The translations under genes were made by a program, and so were the position numbers. From NCBI RefSeq assembly GCF_010093185.1, contig NZ_PDWL01000002.1, positions 124,001-188,000 of the forward strand: a stretch of 64,000 nt of DNA, in the 5' to 3' direction. This document shows positions 36,075 to 45,480 of the stretch, piece by piece (within the stretch, counting starts at the first letter, position 1; every line of letters starts with the position of its first letter). Under the pieces are notes generated by a model. It was not told the DNA's origin and searched no databases. It was given only the letters and a program-made list of their open reading frames with translations. Source of the DNA: Pseudoxanthomonas jiangsuensis. GTDB taxonomy: Bacteria; Pseudomonadota; Gammaproteobacteria; Xanthomonadales; Xanthomonadaceae.

Positions 36075-37259
36075 ATGCACGCCGATCTTCCACGACCCGA
36101 TGCCGACGCCCTGCGGCACAGCGACACGCTGGCCGCGCACATCCGCGCCGAGATCCTCCAAGGCGGCGGCACGATCCCGTTCTCGCGCTTCATGGAGCTG
36201 TGCCTGTACGCGCCGGGCCTGGGCTACTACAGCGCCGGCAGCACCAAGTTCGGCGGCGCCGGCGACTTCACCACCGCGCCGGAGACCGGACGCCTGTTCG
36301 CCGCCACCGTGGCCGGGGTGCTGGCCGAGACCCTGCGCCAGCTCGATGGCCGCGCGCGGGTGCTGGAGATCGGCGGCGGCAGCGGCGCTTTCGCCGAGGT
36401 CGCGCTCAAGCGCCTTTTGCAGCTCGATGCCCTGCCGGACCGCTACGCCATCCTCGAGCCCAGCGCCGACCTGCGCCAGCGCCAGCGCGAGCGGTTGGAA
36501 CGCAGCCTGATCCCGCCGGTGTTCGAACTGGTGGAATGGCTGGACCGCCCGTTCGAGGACGAGTGGGACGGGGTGCTGTTCGCCAACGAGGTGGTCGACG
36601 CATTGCCGACGCCGCGCTTTACCGTGCGGCACGACGAGGTGCTCGAGGAACACGTGGCCCTGGACGGCAACGGCGACTTCGTCCGCGTCGACCGGCCCGC
36701 CGACGTGCTGCTGACCGCCGCGGTGCGCCACGTCGAGCGCCACCTGGAAACGCCTTTGGCCGACGGCTACCGCTCCGAACTTTTGCCGCAGCTGCCCTAC
36801 TGGCTGCAGGCGGTGGCCGGCGGGCTGCGTTCGGGCGCGATGCTGTGGTTCGACTACGGCCATCCGCGCCGCGAGTACTACCAGCGGCAGCGCGGCGACG
36901 GCACCCTGCGCGCGTTCTACCGCCAGCGCATGCACGAGGACGTTCTGCGCTGGCCGGGCCTGCAGGACCTGACGGCCTCGGTGGACTTCACCGCCCTGGC
37001 CGAGGCGGGCACCGGCGCCGGCTTCGACCTGGCCGGCTACTGCAGCCAGGCCAGCTTCCTGCTCGGCAACGGCATCGACCGGCTGCTGGCCGAGGCCGAG
37101 GCGCGTACCGACGAGGCCGGCGCCCTGCGCCTGCGCCAGGAGCTCAAGCGCCTGACCCTGCCCGAGCAGATGGGCGAGCGTTTCCAGGCGATGGCCTTCA
37201 GCCGCGACGTCGACCTGGGTGCCGCGTTCCTGCTCGGCGACCTGACCTGGCGGCTGTGA
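36075..37259 (+). CDS. MidA/NDUFAF7-like SAM-dependent methyltransferase
   Basis: A 394-residue protein of the COG1565 (DUF185) class. It carries FSRFMELCLYAPGLGYYS near the N-terminus and the SAM-binding glycine loop LEIGGGSGAF (Glu98 to Gly102 region). FANEVVDALP and WFDYGHPRREYY follow, both typical of this family. In mitochondria the homologue methylates an arginine of complex I; the bacterial target is not known. The stop overlaps the start of the VanZ-like gene. Confidence 0.88.
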   Translation: MHADLPRPDADALRHSDTLAAHIRAEILQGGGTIPFSRFMELCLYAPGLGYYSAGSTKFGGAGDFTTAPETGRLFAATVAGVLAETLRQLDGRARVLEIGGGSGAFAEVALKRLLQLDALPDRYAILEPSADLRQRQRERLERSLIPPVFELVEWLDRPFEDEWDGVLFANEVVDALPTPRFTVRHDEVLEEHVALDGNGDFVRVDRPADVLLTAAVRHVERHLETPLADGYRSELLPQLPYWLQAVAGGLRSGAMLWFDYGHPRREYYQRQRGDGTLRAFYRQRMHEDVLRWPGLQDLTASVDFTALAEAGTGAGFDLAGYCSQASFLLGNGIDRLLAEAEARTDEAGALRLRQELKRLTLPEQMGERFQAMAFSRDVDLGAAFLLGDLTWRL

Positions 37260-37645
37260 GCGCCGCGCTCAAGCCGTTCCGGCGGCCGTGGCTGTGGCTG
37301 GGCGTGTGGGCCGCGGCGGTGCTGGCGGTGGTCGTGCTCAGCCTGACCCCGCCGCCGCCGATGGCATTGCCGCAACACGGGGACAAGGTCGAACACCTGC
37401 TGGCCTATGCGGCGCTGATGGCCGGCGCGGTGCAGCTGTTCGCCGGGCGCGGCCGGCTGCTGGCCTGTGCGCTGGCCCTGGCGGCGCTGGGCGTGGGCCT
37501 GGAGCTGGCGCAGGGCTCCTTCACCGCCAACCGCATGGCCGATCCGGCCGACGCGCTGGCCAATGCCGGCGGCGTCGCCCTGGGCCTGGCCAGCGCCTGG
37601 CTGCCCTGGCGCGACGCGTTGCTGCGTTTCGACCGCCGCCGCTGA
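37256..37645 (+). CDS. VanZ-like small membrane protein
   Basis: A 129-residue protein with about four helices. DKVEHLLAYAALMAGAVQLF and the following acidic/Gly-rich helices match VanZ-like proteins, whose role is unclear. The GTG start (37256) overlaps the methyltransferase stop by four bases, indicating coupling. Confidence 0.8.
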   Translation: MSAALKPFRRPWLWLGVWAAAVLAVVVLSLTPPPPMALPQHGDKVEHLLAYAALMAGAVQLFAGRGRLLACALALAALGVGLELAQGSFTANRMADPADALANAGGVALGLASAWLPWRDALLRFDRRR

Positions 37646-37662
37646 AGGAAAGGGCGGGGCGC

Positions 37663-37709
37663 CGCGGAGCGTGGAGTGGAGAGAACCCCACGATCCGCGA
37701 CGCTCCGCG
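37663..37709. terminator. Inverted repeat between convergent genes
   Basis: Arms CGCGGAGCGT (37663-37672) and ACGCTCCGCG (37700-37709) are perfect and enclose a smaller GTGG/CCAC stem. The structure fills the gap between the VanZ-like gene and the first hexosaminidase and is likely a bidirectional terminator. Confidence 0.55.
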
Positions 37710-37712
37710 AAC

Positions 37713-40067
37713 TCAGTCGGCCGGCCGCAGGGTGACCTGGTCGAGCACCCACATCTGCGGCCGGGTATCGCCGCTGAAGGTCAGGCACAAATCGGTGATG
37801 GTCTCGGGGCCCTTGCGCAACGGCGCCTCCAGTTCGATGAAGCCGTCCGCGCCGGGCTGCCGCGGCAGCGGCACCGAAGCCAGGACGCGTCCCTCGCAGC
37901 CGGCGCGCACCTCGAACTCGCCGTAGCGCGCCACCGGCCTGCGCCAGCCGCGCCTGGCCTCTTCCTCGCGCAGCAGGCCGAAGTTGTACGGGATGCGGCC
38001 GGCGCGGACCTTGACCGAGGCGATGCCCTGCAGCTGCGCGTCCTCCCACAGCCAGCACGGGTTGAAGATGCTCACGTCGAAACTGTCGCGCGGGCCGTCG
38101 AGCGGGGTGTCGTCCTCCAGCCGCAGCAGCAGGCGGCCGCCCTGCGGACACTGGGCCAGGGTCTTGTCGGTGCGGGTGAGCAGCGAGGCCGCGTCGAAGG
38201 TCCAGCGGTTCGGTGCGTCGGCCAGCGGCTTGCCGTCGACGAAGGTCATCGCCTTCAGCTCGGTTGGCACCGGCAGGGTCAACGCCGCGCCGTAGCTGGC
38301 CGATTGCGCGGTGGGCGTGCTGCCGTCGGTGGTGTAGCGGATGTCGCGGTAGCTCAGCGGGTTGGACAGCTCCACGGTGACCTTGCCGCCGGCGCGGTCG
38401 TCCTGGCGCTTCATCGCCACCGACAGGGCGGTCTGGCCGTAGGCAATGCCCAGCGCCCGGTAGCGTTGCAGCTGCGCCGGCAGGCGCGCGAGGAAATCGT
38501 CGTAGCTCTTGCGTTCCAGCGGCGTCCAGGCGATCTCGGCCAGCGCGGCCATGCGCGGGAACACGTTGTGCTGCAGGCGCTCGAAGGTGCGGGTGTGCTC
38601 GGTCCAGATGTTGGCCTGCACGCCCAGCACGTGCTTGCGCTGGGCCGGGTCGAGCTGCGCCGGCACGGGATCGAACGCATAGATTTTCTGCATCGAGGTG
38701 AACTTGGGCCGGCCCGGCGGCTCCTCGGGCAGGTTGGTCTGCAGGAAGTCCAGGTACAGGGTGTGGCTCGGCGCCATCACCACGTCGTGGCCGTGGGTGG
38801 CAGCCTCGATCCCGCCCTCGATCCCGCGCCAGGACATCACCGTGGCCTGTGGCGGCAGGCCGCCCTCGATGATCTCGTCCCAGCCGATCAGCTTGCGGTC
38901 GTGCGATTCCAGGAACCGCTCCAGCCGCTTGAGCATGTGCGACTGCAGCGCCTCCTCGTCCTTCAGGCCGAGTTCGCGGATGTAGGCCTGCACCGCCGGC
39001 GAGGCCTGCCACTGGTACTTCACCGCCTCATCGCCGCCGATGTGCACGTAGGGGCCGGGGAACAGTTCGATCACCTCGGCCAGGATGTTCTCGAGGAACT
39101 CCAGGGTCTGCTCGCCGGGGTTGAACAGGTAGGGGTTCACGCCCCAGTTGTGCGACGGCTCGGTCGGTTCGTCGACCACGCCGTGCTCCGGATAGGCCGC
39201 CACCGCCGCCTGGGCGTGGCCGGGCACGTCGATCTCCGGGACCACGGTGATGTGGCGCGCGGCGGCATAAGCGACCACATCGCGGATCTGCTCCTGGGTG
39301 TAGTAGCCGCAGTACAGGTTGGGCGTGCCGTCCGGCTTTCGCCCGGCTTCGCCGGCTGGGGCGCGGCAGCCGCCGACTTCGGTCAGCTTCGGGTAGCGCT
39401 TGATCTCCATCCGCCAGCCCTGGTCGTCGGTCAGGTGCCAGTGGAAGGTGTTGAGCTTGTGGGTGGCCATCGCGTCGAGCAGGGTCTTGATCTGCTCCAC
39501 GCTCTGGAAGTGGCGGGCCGAATCGAGCATGAAGCCGCGCCAGGAAAAGCGCGGCGCGTCGTCGACGCGCATCGCCGGCAGGGACACGGCCGCGGCCTGC
39601 TGCCCGGCCAGCAGCTGCCACAGCGACATGGCGCCGTAGAACAGGCCGCGTTCGTCGGTGGCCTCGACCACGATGCCACGGGGGCCGATCTGCAGCGAAT
39701 AGGCCTCGGCCGAGGCGCCGGCCGTGGCCGGGACGAGCCGGAACGCGATGCCGGAAGCCCGGCCGCTGCCGGAGGCCTTCGGTCCGGCCAGGCGCAGCGG
39801 GGTGGTGTCGCCGAGCAGGGCGACGAACTGGCCGGCCACCGTGGCCGCTTCGCCGGATGCGAACACGGCGGTGGCGGCATCGACGGTGTAGCGGCCCTGC
39901 GCCGGCTGCACCGAGACGGGACGGGGGATCAGCGGTGTTCCCTGGACTTCCACGGTCTGCGCCTGGACGACGGCGGTGGGCGTGCCCGCTGCCGCCGGGA
40001 AGGCGCAGGCGAGGGCGACGGCCAGGGCGGCGGTCAGGGTGGAAGCGCGGGGAAGAAGCTGGGTCAC
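37713..40067 (-). CDS. GH20 beta-N-acetylhexosaminidase, exported copy
   Basis: A 784-residue family 20 glycosidase that releases terminal GlcNAc from chitooligosaccharides. It has a signal peptide (about residues 1-28, ending FPAAAG) and a GH20 N-terminal domain. The catalytic barrel has RGFMLDSARHF, HLTDDQGWR and the acid pair Asp346-Glu347 in HIGGDEAVK. A chitobiase C-terminal Ig-like segment (IRYTTDGSTPTA) follows. A further C-terminal domain of about 150 residues ending RPQMWVLDQVTL is shared with the upstream paralogue. The GTG start overlaps the stop of that paralogue (GTGA), so they are tandem duplicates in one operon. Confidence 0.92.
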   Translation of the reverse strand: MTQLLPRASTLTAALAVALACAFPAAAGTPTAVVQAQTVEVQGTPLIPRPVSVQPAQGRYTVDAATAVFASGEAATVAGQFVALLGDTTPLRLAGPKASGSGRASGIAFRLVPATAGASAEAYSLQIGPRGIVVEATDERGLFYGAMSLWQLLAGQQAAAVSLPAMRVDDAPRFSWRGFMLDSARHFQSVEQIKTLLDAMATHKLNTFHWHLTDDQGWRMEIKRYPKLTEVGGCRAPAGEAGRKPDGTPNLYCGYYTQEQIRDVVAYAAARHITVVPEIDVPGHAQAAVAAYPEHGVVDEPTEPSHNWGVNPYLFNPGEQTLEFLENILAEVIELFPGPYVHIGGDEAVKYQWQASPAVQAYIRELGLKDEEALQSHMLKRLERFLESHDRKLIGWDEIIEGGLPPQATVMSWRGIEGGIEAATHGHDVVMAPSHTLYLDFLQTNLPEEPPGRPKFTSMQKIYAFDPVPAQLDPAQRKHVLGVQANIWTEHTRTFERLQHNVFPRMAALAEIAWTPLERKSYDDFLARLPAQLQRYRALGIAYGQTALSVAMKRQDDRAGGKVTVELSNPLSYRDIRYTTDGSTPTAQSASYGAALTLPVPTELKAMTFVDGKPLADAPNRWTFDAASLLTRTDKTLAQCPQGGRLLLRLEDDTPLDGPRDSFDVSIFNPCWLWEDAQLQGIASVKVRAGRIPYNFGLLREEEARRGWRRPVARYGEFEVRAGCEGRVLASVPLPRQPGADGFIELEAPLRKGPETITDLCLTFSGDTRPQMWVLDQVTLRPAD

Positions 40068-42439
40068 GGTCGATCCTCCGGCAGGGAAGTGGCCGGCTGC
40101 AGGCTGACCCGGTCCAGCACCCACATCTGCGGGCGGCTGTCGCCAGTGAAGCGCAGGCACAGGTCCTGGCGGCCGGACAGGTCCGGCGGCAGTTCGGCGT
40201 CCAGCTCGAGGAAGCCGTCCGCGCCGGGCGCCGCCGGCAGCGGCACGCTGGCCACGCGCTGGCCCTTGCAGCCGCCGGCGAACACGTCCAGCTCGCCGTG
40301 TGCCGACCGCGCCGGTTCGAAGCGCCGTGCCGGCTCGTCGTGGGCCAGCTGGAAGTAGTACGGGATCCGCCCCGCACGCACCTTCACCGCGGCGATCCCG
40401 TCCAGCTGCGCGCCGTTCCACTGCCAGCAGGGGTAGAAGATGTCGGTGTTGAAGATCGCGCGCTCGCCGTCGGCCGGGCCGTCGTCCTCCAGGCGCAGCA
40501 GCAGGCTGCCGCTCTCCGGGCAGGCGGCCAACTGCTCGTCGCTGCGCGACAGCAGCGAGGCCGCGTCCCAGTCGAACCCGCGCGCGGGCGCCAGCGGCCT
40601 GCCTTCGAAGAACGCCGCCGCGCGCAGCTTCGCCGGCAGCGCCAGGTCCACCGGTGCGGAGTACAACGGCGAATCCGCGCCGGGCTCTTGGCCGTCGGTG
40701 GTGTAGCGGATCTCGTAGCCGAGCGGATTGGACAGCGTCGCCCGGGCGGTGCCGGCGGCGCGGTCGTCCTCGGCCACCGCGTCGACCTGGAACGGGGTCA
40801 GGGCATAGCCGATGTTCCAGCGCTGCCAGCGGCGCAGCTGCGCCGGCAGGCGCTGCAGGAAGTCGGCGTAGTCCTTGCGCGCCTCCGGGCTCCAGCCGGT
40901 CTCGGCCACCGCCGCCAGGCGCGGGAACATATGGTGCTGCAGCCGTTCGAAGGTGCGGGTGTGCTCGGTCCAGAGGTTGGCCTGCAGGCCGAGGATGTGG
41001 CCGCGGTTGGCTTCCTCCAGTTCCGCCGGCACCGGCTCGAAGTCGTAGACCTGCTTCAGGGTGATGGTCGCCGGCCGGCCCGGCGGCTCATGCGCCGAGG
41101 AGGTCTGCAGGTAGTCCAGGTACAGGTCGGAGGACGGCGACATCACCACGTCGTGGCCCGCGCGCGCGGCCTTCAGGCCGCCTTCGATGCCGCGCCAGGA
41201 CATCACCGTGGCCTCGGCCGGCAACGGGCCTTCCAGGATCTCGTCCCAGCCGATCAGGCGCTTGCCGTGGCCGGCGAGGAACTTCTCCAGGCGCGCGACC
41301 AGGTGGCTCTGCATCTCCATCTCGGTCGTGGCGCCGACCTCGCGCATGCGTTGCTGCACCCGCGCCGAGGCTTCCCACTGGTCCTTGACCGCCTCGTCGC
41401 CGCCGACGTGGAAATAGGTGCCGGGGAACAGCGGGATCAGCTCGGCGATCACGTTCTCCAGGAACCGGTAGGTCTCCTCCTCGGCGTTGACCAGGTTCGG
41501 GAACACGCCCCATTCGCTGGACGGCACCAGCCGGCGGTCGGTGCTGCCCAGTTCGGGATAGGCGGCGATCGCGGCGGTGGCGTGGCCGGGGACGTTCACC
41601 TCGGGCACCACGGTGATGTGGCGCTCGCCCGCGTAGGCGACCACGTCGCGGACCTGGTCCTGGGTGTAGAAGCCGCAGTACCGGCGCGGCTGGCCGGTGG
41701 CCGGCTCGATCCCGCCGTCGCCGGACGGGATGCGGCAGGCGCCGACCTCGGTCAGCTTCGGGTACTGCTTGATCTCCACCCGCCAGCCCTGATCGTCGGT
41801 CAGGTGCCAGTGCAGGGTATTGAGCTTGTGCAGGGCCATCATGTCGATGACCTGTTTGACCTGGTCCACGCTCCAGAAGTGGCGGGCCGGGTCGAGCATG
41901 AAACCGCGCCAGCCGAAGCGCGGCGCGTCCTCGATCCGCACCGCGGGCAGGGCGACCTGGCCGGCATCGTCCAGGGTGGCCAGCTGCAAAAGGGTCATGG
42001 CGCCGTAGAACAGGCCGGCGGCGTCGCCGGCGCTGACGCTCACGCCATCGCCGGTGACCTCGAGCAGGTAGGCCTCGCGGCCCGCCGCGGCGCGCGTCGG
42101 ATCCAGCCGGAACACGATCCCGCGCCGGGTTTCGCCGCTGGCGGCCGTCGGTTCCAGGACCAGGTCGCGGCCCTGGGCCAGCAGGGTGGCGAACTGGCGG
42201 GCCACGGTCAGCGCCGCCTCGCCTTCGCCCTGCAGGGGCGTGTCCGCGGCGAGCGCGAAGGTGCCGGCGCCGGGCTGCATGCTGGCCGGCGCCGGAATCA
42301 GCGACAGCCGGGCAGGCGCGGCGGCGGCGGGCGCCGCGGGCTCGCCGGACGGCGCCTTGCCGCCGCACGCGGCCAGCGCCGCGAGCAGCGCCGCCGCGCC
42401 GAGCCGGCGCAGGCGCTGGAAGGAATCGGGTCGGTTCAT
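40064..42439 (-). CDS. GH20 beta-N-acetylhexosaminidase, lipoprotein copy
   Basis: A 791-residue paralogue of the next gene with the same domain order: N-terminal GH20b, barrel, chitobiase C-terminal segment and the shared terminal domain ending RPQMWVLDRVSL. The catalytic pair Asp348-Glu349 lies in HVGGDEAVK. Unlike its partner it has a lipobox (LLAALAAC, Cys near residue 24), so it should be membrane-anchored. The ATG at 42439 follows GGGAG by six bases. It lies 109 bp after the TonB receptor on the same strand. The intervening hairpin (GGCAG/CTGCC, 42517-42532) may lower expression relative to the receptor. Confidence 0.92.
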   Translation of the reverse strand: MNRPDSFQRLRRLGAAALLAALAACGGKAPSGEPAAPAAAAPARLSLIPAPASMQPGAGTFALAADTPLQGEGEAALTVARQFATLLAQGRDLVLEPTAASGETRRGIVFRLDPTRAAAGREAYLLEVTGDGVSVSAGDAAGLFYGAMTLLQLATLDDAGQVALPAVRIEDAPRFGWRGFMLDPARHFWSVDQVKQVIDMMALHKLNTLHWHLTDDQGWRVEIKQYPKLTEVGACRIPSGDGGIEPATGQPRRYCGFYTQDQVRDVVAYAGERHITVVPEVNVPGHATAAIAAYPELGSTDRRLVPSSEWGVFPNLVNAEEETYRFLENVIAELIPLFPGTYFHVGGDEAVKDQWEASARVQQRMREVGATTEMEMQSHLVARLEKFLAGHGKRLIGWDEILEGPLPAEATVMSWRGIEGGLKAARAGHDVVMSPSSDLYLDYLQTSSAHEPPGRPATITLKQVYDFEPVPAELEEANRGHILGLQANLWTEHTRTFERLQHHMFPRLAAVAETGWSPEARKDYADFLQRLPAQLRRWQRWNIGYALTPFQVDAVAEDDRAAGTARATLSNPLGYEIRYTTDGQEPGADSPLYSAPVDLALPAKLRAAAFFEGRPLAPARGFDWDAASLLSRSDEQLAACPESGSLLLRLEDDGPADGERAIFNTDIFYPCWQWNGAQLDGIAAVKVRAGRIPYYFQLAHDEPARRFEPARSAHGELDVFAGGCKGQRVASVPLPAAPGADGFLELDAELPPDLSGRQDLCLRFTGDSRPQMWVLDRVSLQPATSLPEDRP

Positions 42440-42548
42440 GGTCACTCCCTTGTTGCGGTGATGCGGATTGCGGAAATGACGACGGGCCCGGATCGCTCCA
42501 GGCCCGCCGCTTCAAGGGCAGCTCGCGCTGCCGTGGATCATGCCGCGG

Positions 42549-45353
42549 TCAGAACTGGAACCTCAGCGAGGCCATGATCCGGCGGCCGGTGCGGTAGTCG
42601 CCGCGGACCAGCTTGTCGGTGTTCTCGATCCCGGGCACCTCGGCGTAGGTGTAGTAGTTGCTGTCCAGCAGGTTCATGCCGTCCAGGCCCAGGCTGAGGT
42701 AGTCGTTGATCTTGAAGTTGAAGCTGGCGTCCAGCGAGTCGTAGTCGTCGGTGACCAGGTAGTTGCCGCGATCGACGCTGGTGTAGTACTTCGAGCGCCA
42801 CGAGTAGGTCACGCGCGCGCTCCAGCGCTCGTTCTCGAAGAACGGGCTGACGTTGAGCTGCTCCTTGGAGTTGTACGGCAGGTGGTCGCCGTTGTCGGCC
42901 TTGGCGTCGGCGTAGGTGTAGTTGGCCAGCAGGCCGAAGCCGGCGCCGAAGGCCTTCTGGAACGCCAGCGACACGCCCTTCACCTTGGCGCTGCCCGCGT
43001 TCTCCGGGCGGGAGACGGTGAACGCTTCGATCTGGCCGTTGGACTCGTTGCGGTGCTGCTCGGTCCGGGTGGTGTAGAGGATGTAGCTGCCGACGTCCTT
43101 GTGGAACGCGGTCGCGGCCAGGATCGCGTCCTCGGCGAAGTACCACTCGGCCGAGACGTCCAGGTTGGTGGACTCGTACGGATCCAGGTCCGGGTTGCCG
43201 CCGCCGCCGGTGCGGGTCTGCGGGCCCAGCCACAGGTAGTTGGACATGTCGCCGTAGTTCGGGCGGGCGATGACCTTGGCCGCCGAGCCGCGCAGGACCA
43301 GGGTGTCGGTGGCGTCGAACACCACGTTCAGGTTGGGCAGCACGTCGCGGTACTTCTTCTTGATGCTGACCAGGTCGTAGGTGTGGACGCCGTTGTTGGC
43401 GACCGCGACGGCGGTGCAGTCGGCACTGGCCGTGCACTGCCAGCCCACGCTGTCGGACTCGGTCTCCACCACGCGCACGCCGAAGTTGCCGCGCAGGCGG
43501 TCCCAGCTGTAGTCGGCCTGCAGGTAGGCGGCGTTCACGTCCTCGGACACCGCCCAGGTATTGGAGACGAAGTCGGCGTGGTTGAAGGTGCTCGGCTGCG
43601 GCATGGTCTGCCACGGCGCCAGCCAGTCGCCGCTGAGGATGTAGTCCGACAGCGCCCAGCCGTCGATGGTGAAGCGCTCGGACAGGTCGCCCGTGCCGCT
43701 GAAGCCGCTGAGGTAGTTGCCCGGCAGGGGACGCGGATCGAACATGTCGGCGGTCGCGTTGCCGTAGCCGGCCACCGCCGCCAGCGACACGCCGGCCATG
43801 GTCTGGGTGGTTTCGTGCTCGCGGCGCTTGAGGCCGAAGCGGATCTGGTAGATCGGCGAGTCCAGGCGGATGCCGAAGTCGACCTGGGCGTACTTTTCCT
43901 CGTCGGTGGTCGGCTTGGACACGATGTTGCCGCCCCAGCCGGTGTTCCAGTCGCTGTTGTCCGGGCTGCCCGAAGCGCCCGCCCAGCCGCCGTCGATCTG
44001 GAAGGAGGAGGGGTTGAGGAACGGGTTGTTGCCGCTGAAGGTCAGGCTGCGATTGCCGCTGATGTCGTAGCTGTAGTCGGACCAGTTCAGGAACTCGCCG
44101 TAGACCTGGCGGCCGGTGCCGCCGGTGGCCTTGGAGGTGCCGACGTGCGCCGAGGCGAACCAGCGCTCGTCGTTCCAGGTGGCCTTCAGGTCGTAGGAGT
44201 CGGTGTCGACGGTGGCCTGGCGGTTGATCAGGTCGTAAACCACCAGCGCGTTCTTGAAGTCGGCCTTGGTGATGACCCCGCCCTCGACCGTGAGGTCGGT
44301 CATCTTCATCAGGCCGTTGTAGTCGTTGCCGTTGAACGCGAACATCGAGTGGCTCATGTTGTCGTAGCCGGCCTTGACGTCGAGCGCGTTGAACTCGATG
44401 TCCAGCTTGTCGTGCGGCTTGAACTGCAGGCCCAGCGACAGGGTGTCGCGCTCGCGCTGCTGCTCGAAGTAGTGGGCGCTGATCGAGTTGGGGCCGACCG
44501 CGTCGGGGTTGGCCAGCAGGGTGTCGGCGCAGTGGTCGACGCAGATGACCGGGGCGGGCGCGCCGACCGACCAGTCCATCGGCCGGTTGTTGAGCGTGCC
44601 GCCGCCGCCGCGGCCGTTGATGTAGTTCTCGCCGGTCACCGTGCCGTAGGCCTCGATGCCGTCGCGGCGGATGCTTTCGATCGAACGCTGGGCGGAGACG
44701 ATCACGCCGAAGTTGGACGCGTCGTTCTTCCAGCCGAGCAGGGCCGAGACCGAAGGATCGCCGGTGCCGATGCGGTCGTTGTGCAGGTAGCTCACCGCGC
44801 CGGAGATGGTGGTGCCGTCCAGGTCCAGCGGCTTGCGGGTGGAGATGTTGACGGTGCCGCCGACCGAGCCTTCGTCCAGCCACGCTTCCGGCGACTTGTA
44901 GACCTCGACCTTGCTCACCACCTGCGGCGCCAGCAGGGAGTAGTTGAAGGTACGGCCCGGCTGGTCGGTGATGAACCAGTCGGCCGAAGCCACGGTCTGG
45001 CCGTTGAGCAGGGTGCGGTTGAGCGCCGGGTCGGTGCCCAGGATCGAGACCTTCTCGCCCTGGCCGAAGGCCTTGTCGATGGTCACGCCCGGGATGATGG
45101 TGATCGCCTCGGCGACGTTGGTCGCCGGGAACTTGCCCACGTCCTCGGCGGTGACCACGTCGATGATGGCGTCGGCGTCGCGCTTGGTGTCCAAGGCCTG
45201 CTTGAGGCTGCCGCGGATGCCGACCACGGTGATCGTGGTCAGCTCGGTGGCGCCGGCGTCGTCCGCCGCCGGGGCGTCCTGCGCCTGTGCCTGCGCGGCG
45301 AAGCCGAGGCAGGCGACGATGGCCGCAGAAAGCACGGATTTCTGATACTTCAT
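42549..45353 (-). CDS. TonB-dependent receptor, GlcNAc/chitooligosaccharide cassette A
   Basis: A 934-residue outer-membrane receptor with a signal peptide (about residues 1-24, ending AQAQAQ). The TonB-box-like ELTTITVVGIRGSLKQALDTKR and a plug with DVGKFPATNVAEAI are typical of Xanthomonas/Caulobacter oligosaccharide receptors. A large barrel ends in ...MASLRFQF with terminal Phe. A chitin-oligosaccharide substrate is inferred from the kinase gene upstream, the two hexosaminidases downstream and the NagR-like operator at the cassette promoter. The ATG 45353 has GGGAGAG at good spacing. A hairpin 33 bases before the ATG is conserved in cassette B. Confidence 0.92.
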   Translation of the reverse strand: MKYQKSVLSAAIVACLGFAAQAQAQDAPAADDAGATELTTITVVGIRGSLKQALDTKRDADAIIDVVTAEDVGKFPATNVAEAITIIPGVTIDKAFGQGEKVSILGTDPALNRTLLNGQTVASADWFITDQPGRTFNYSLLAPQVVSKVEVYKSPEAWLDEGSVGGTVNISTRKPLDLDGTTISGAVSYLHNDRIGTGDPSVSALLGWKNDASNFGVIVSAQRSIESIRRDGIEAYGTVTGENYINGRGGGGTLNNRPMDWSVGAPAPVICVDHCADTLLANPDAVGPNSISAHYFEQQRERDTLSLGLQFKPHDKLDIEFNALDVKAGYDNMSHSMFAFNGNDYNGLMKMTDLTVEGGVITKADFKNALVVYDLINRQATVDTDSYDLKATWNDERWFASAHVGTSKATGGTGRQVYGEFLNWSDYSYDISGNRSLTFSGNNPFLNPSSFQIDGGWAGASGSPDNSDWNTGWGGNIVSKPTTDEEKYAQVDFGIRLDSPIYQIRFGLKRREHETTQTMAGVSLAAVAGYGNATADMFDPRPLPGNYLSGFSGTGDLSERFTIDGWALSDYILSGDWLAPWQTMPQPSTFNHADFVSNTWAVSEDVNAAYLQADYSWDRLRGNFGVRVVETESDSVGWQCTASADCTAVAVANNGVHTYDLVSIKKKYRDVLPNLNVVFDATDTLVLRGSAAKVIARPNYGDMSNYLWLGPQTRTGGGGNPDLDPYESTNLDVSAEWYFAEDAILAATAFHKDVGSYILYTTRTEQHRNESNGQIEAFTVSRPENAGSAKVKGVSLAFQKAFGAGFGLLANYTYADAKADNGDHLPYNSKEQLNVSPFFENERWSARVTYSWRSKYYTSVDRGNYLVTDDYDSLDASFNFKINDYLSLGLDGMNLLDSNYYTYAEVPGIENTDKLVRGDYRTGRRIMASLRFQF

Positions 45354-45386
45354 GATGTCTCTCCCATCACTAGTTTTTCGGTTGTA

Positions 45387-45400
45387 CCGGGCATCCCCGG
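45387..45400 (-). promoter_or_regulatory. Leader hairpin of cassette A receptor
   Basis: On the minus strand CCGGG-GATG-CCCGG lies between the kinase and receptor genes and is followed by an A-rich stretch and GATGGGAGAGACATC before the ATG. The same arrangement recurs at 49531-49550. It may be a processing or stability element that raises receptor expression. Confidence 0.45.
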
Positions 45401-45480
45401 CAGTGACTGCTTCAGCTGCAACGGCCCGGCTACGGAGCGCGTCCCGTTCCAATCCCCCTGGCTCTTCCTGACGCCCCCGC

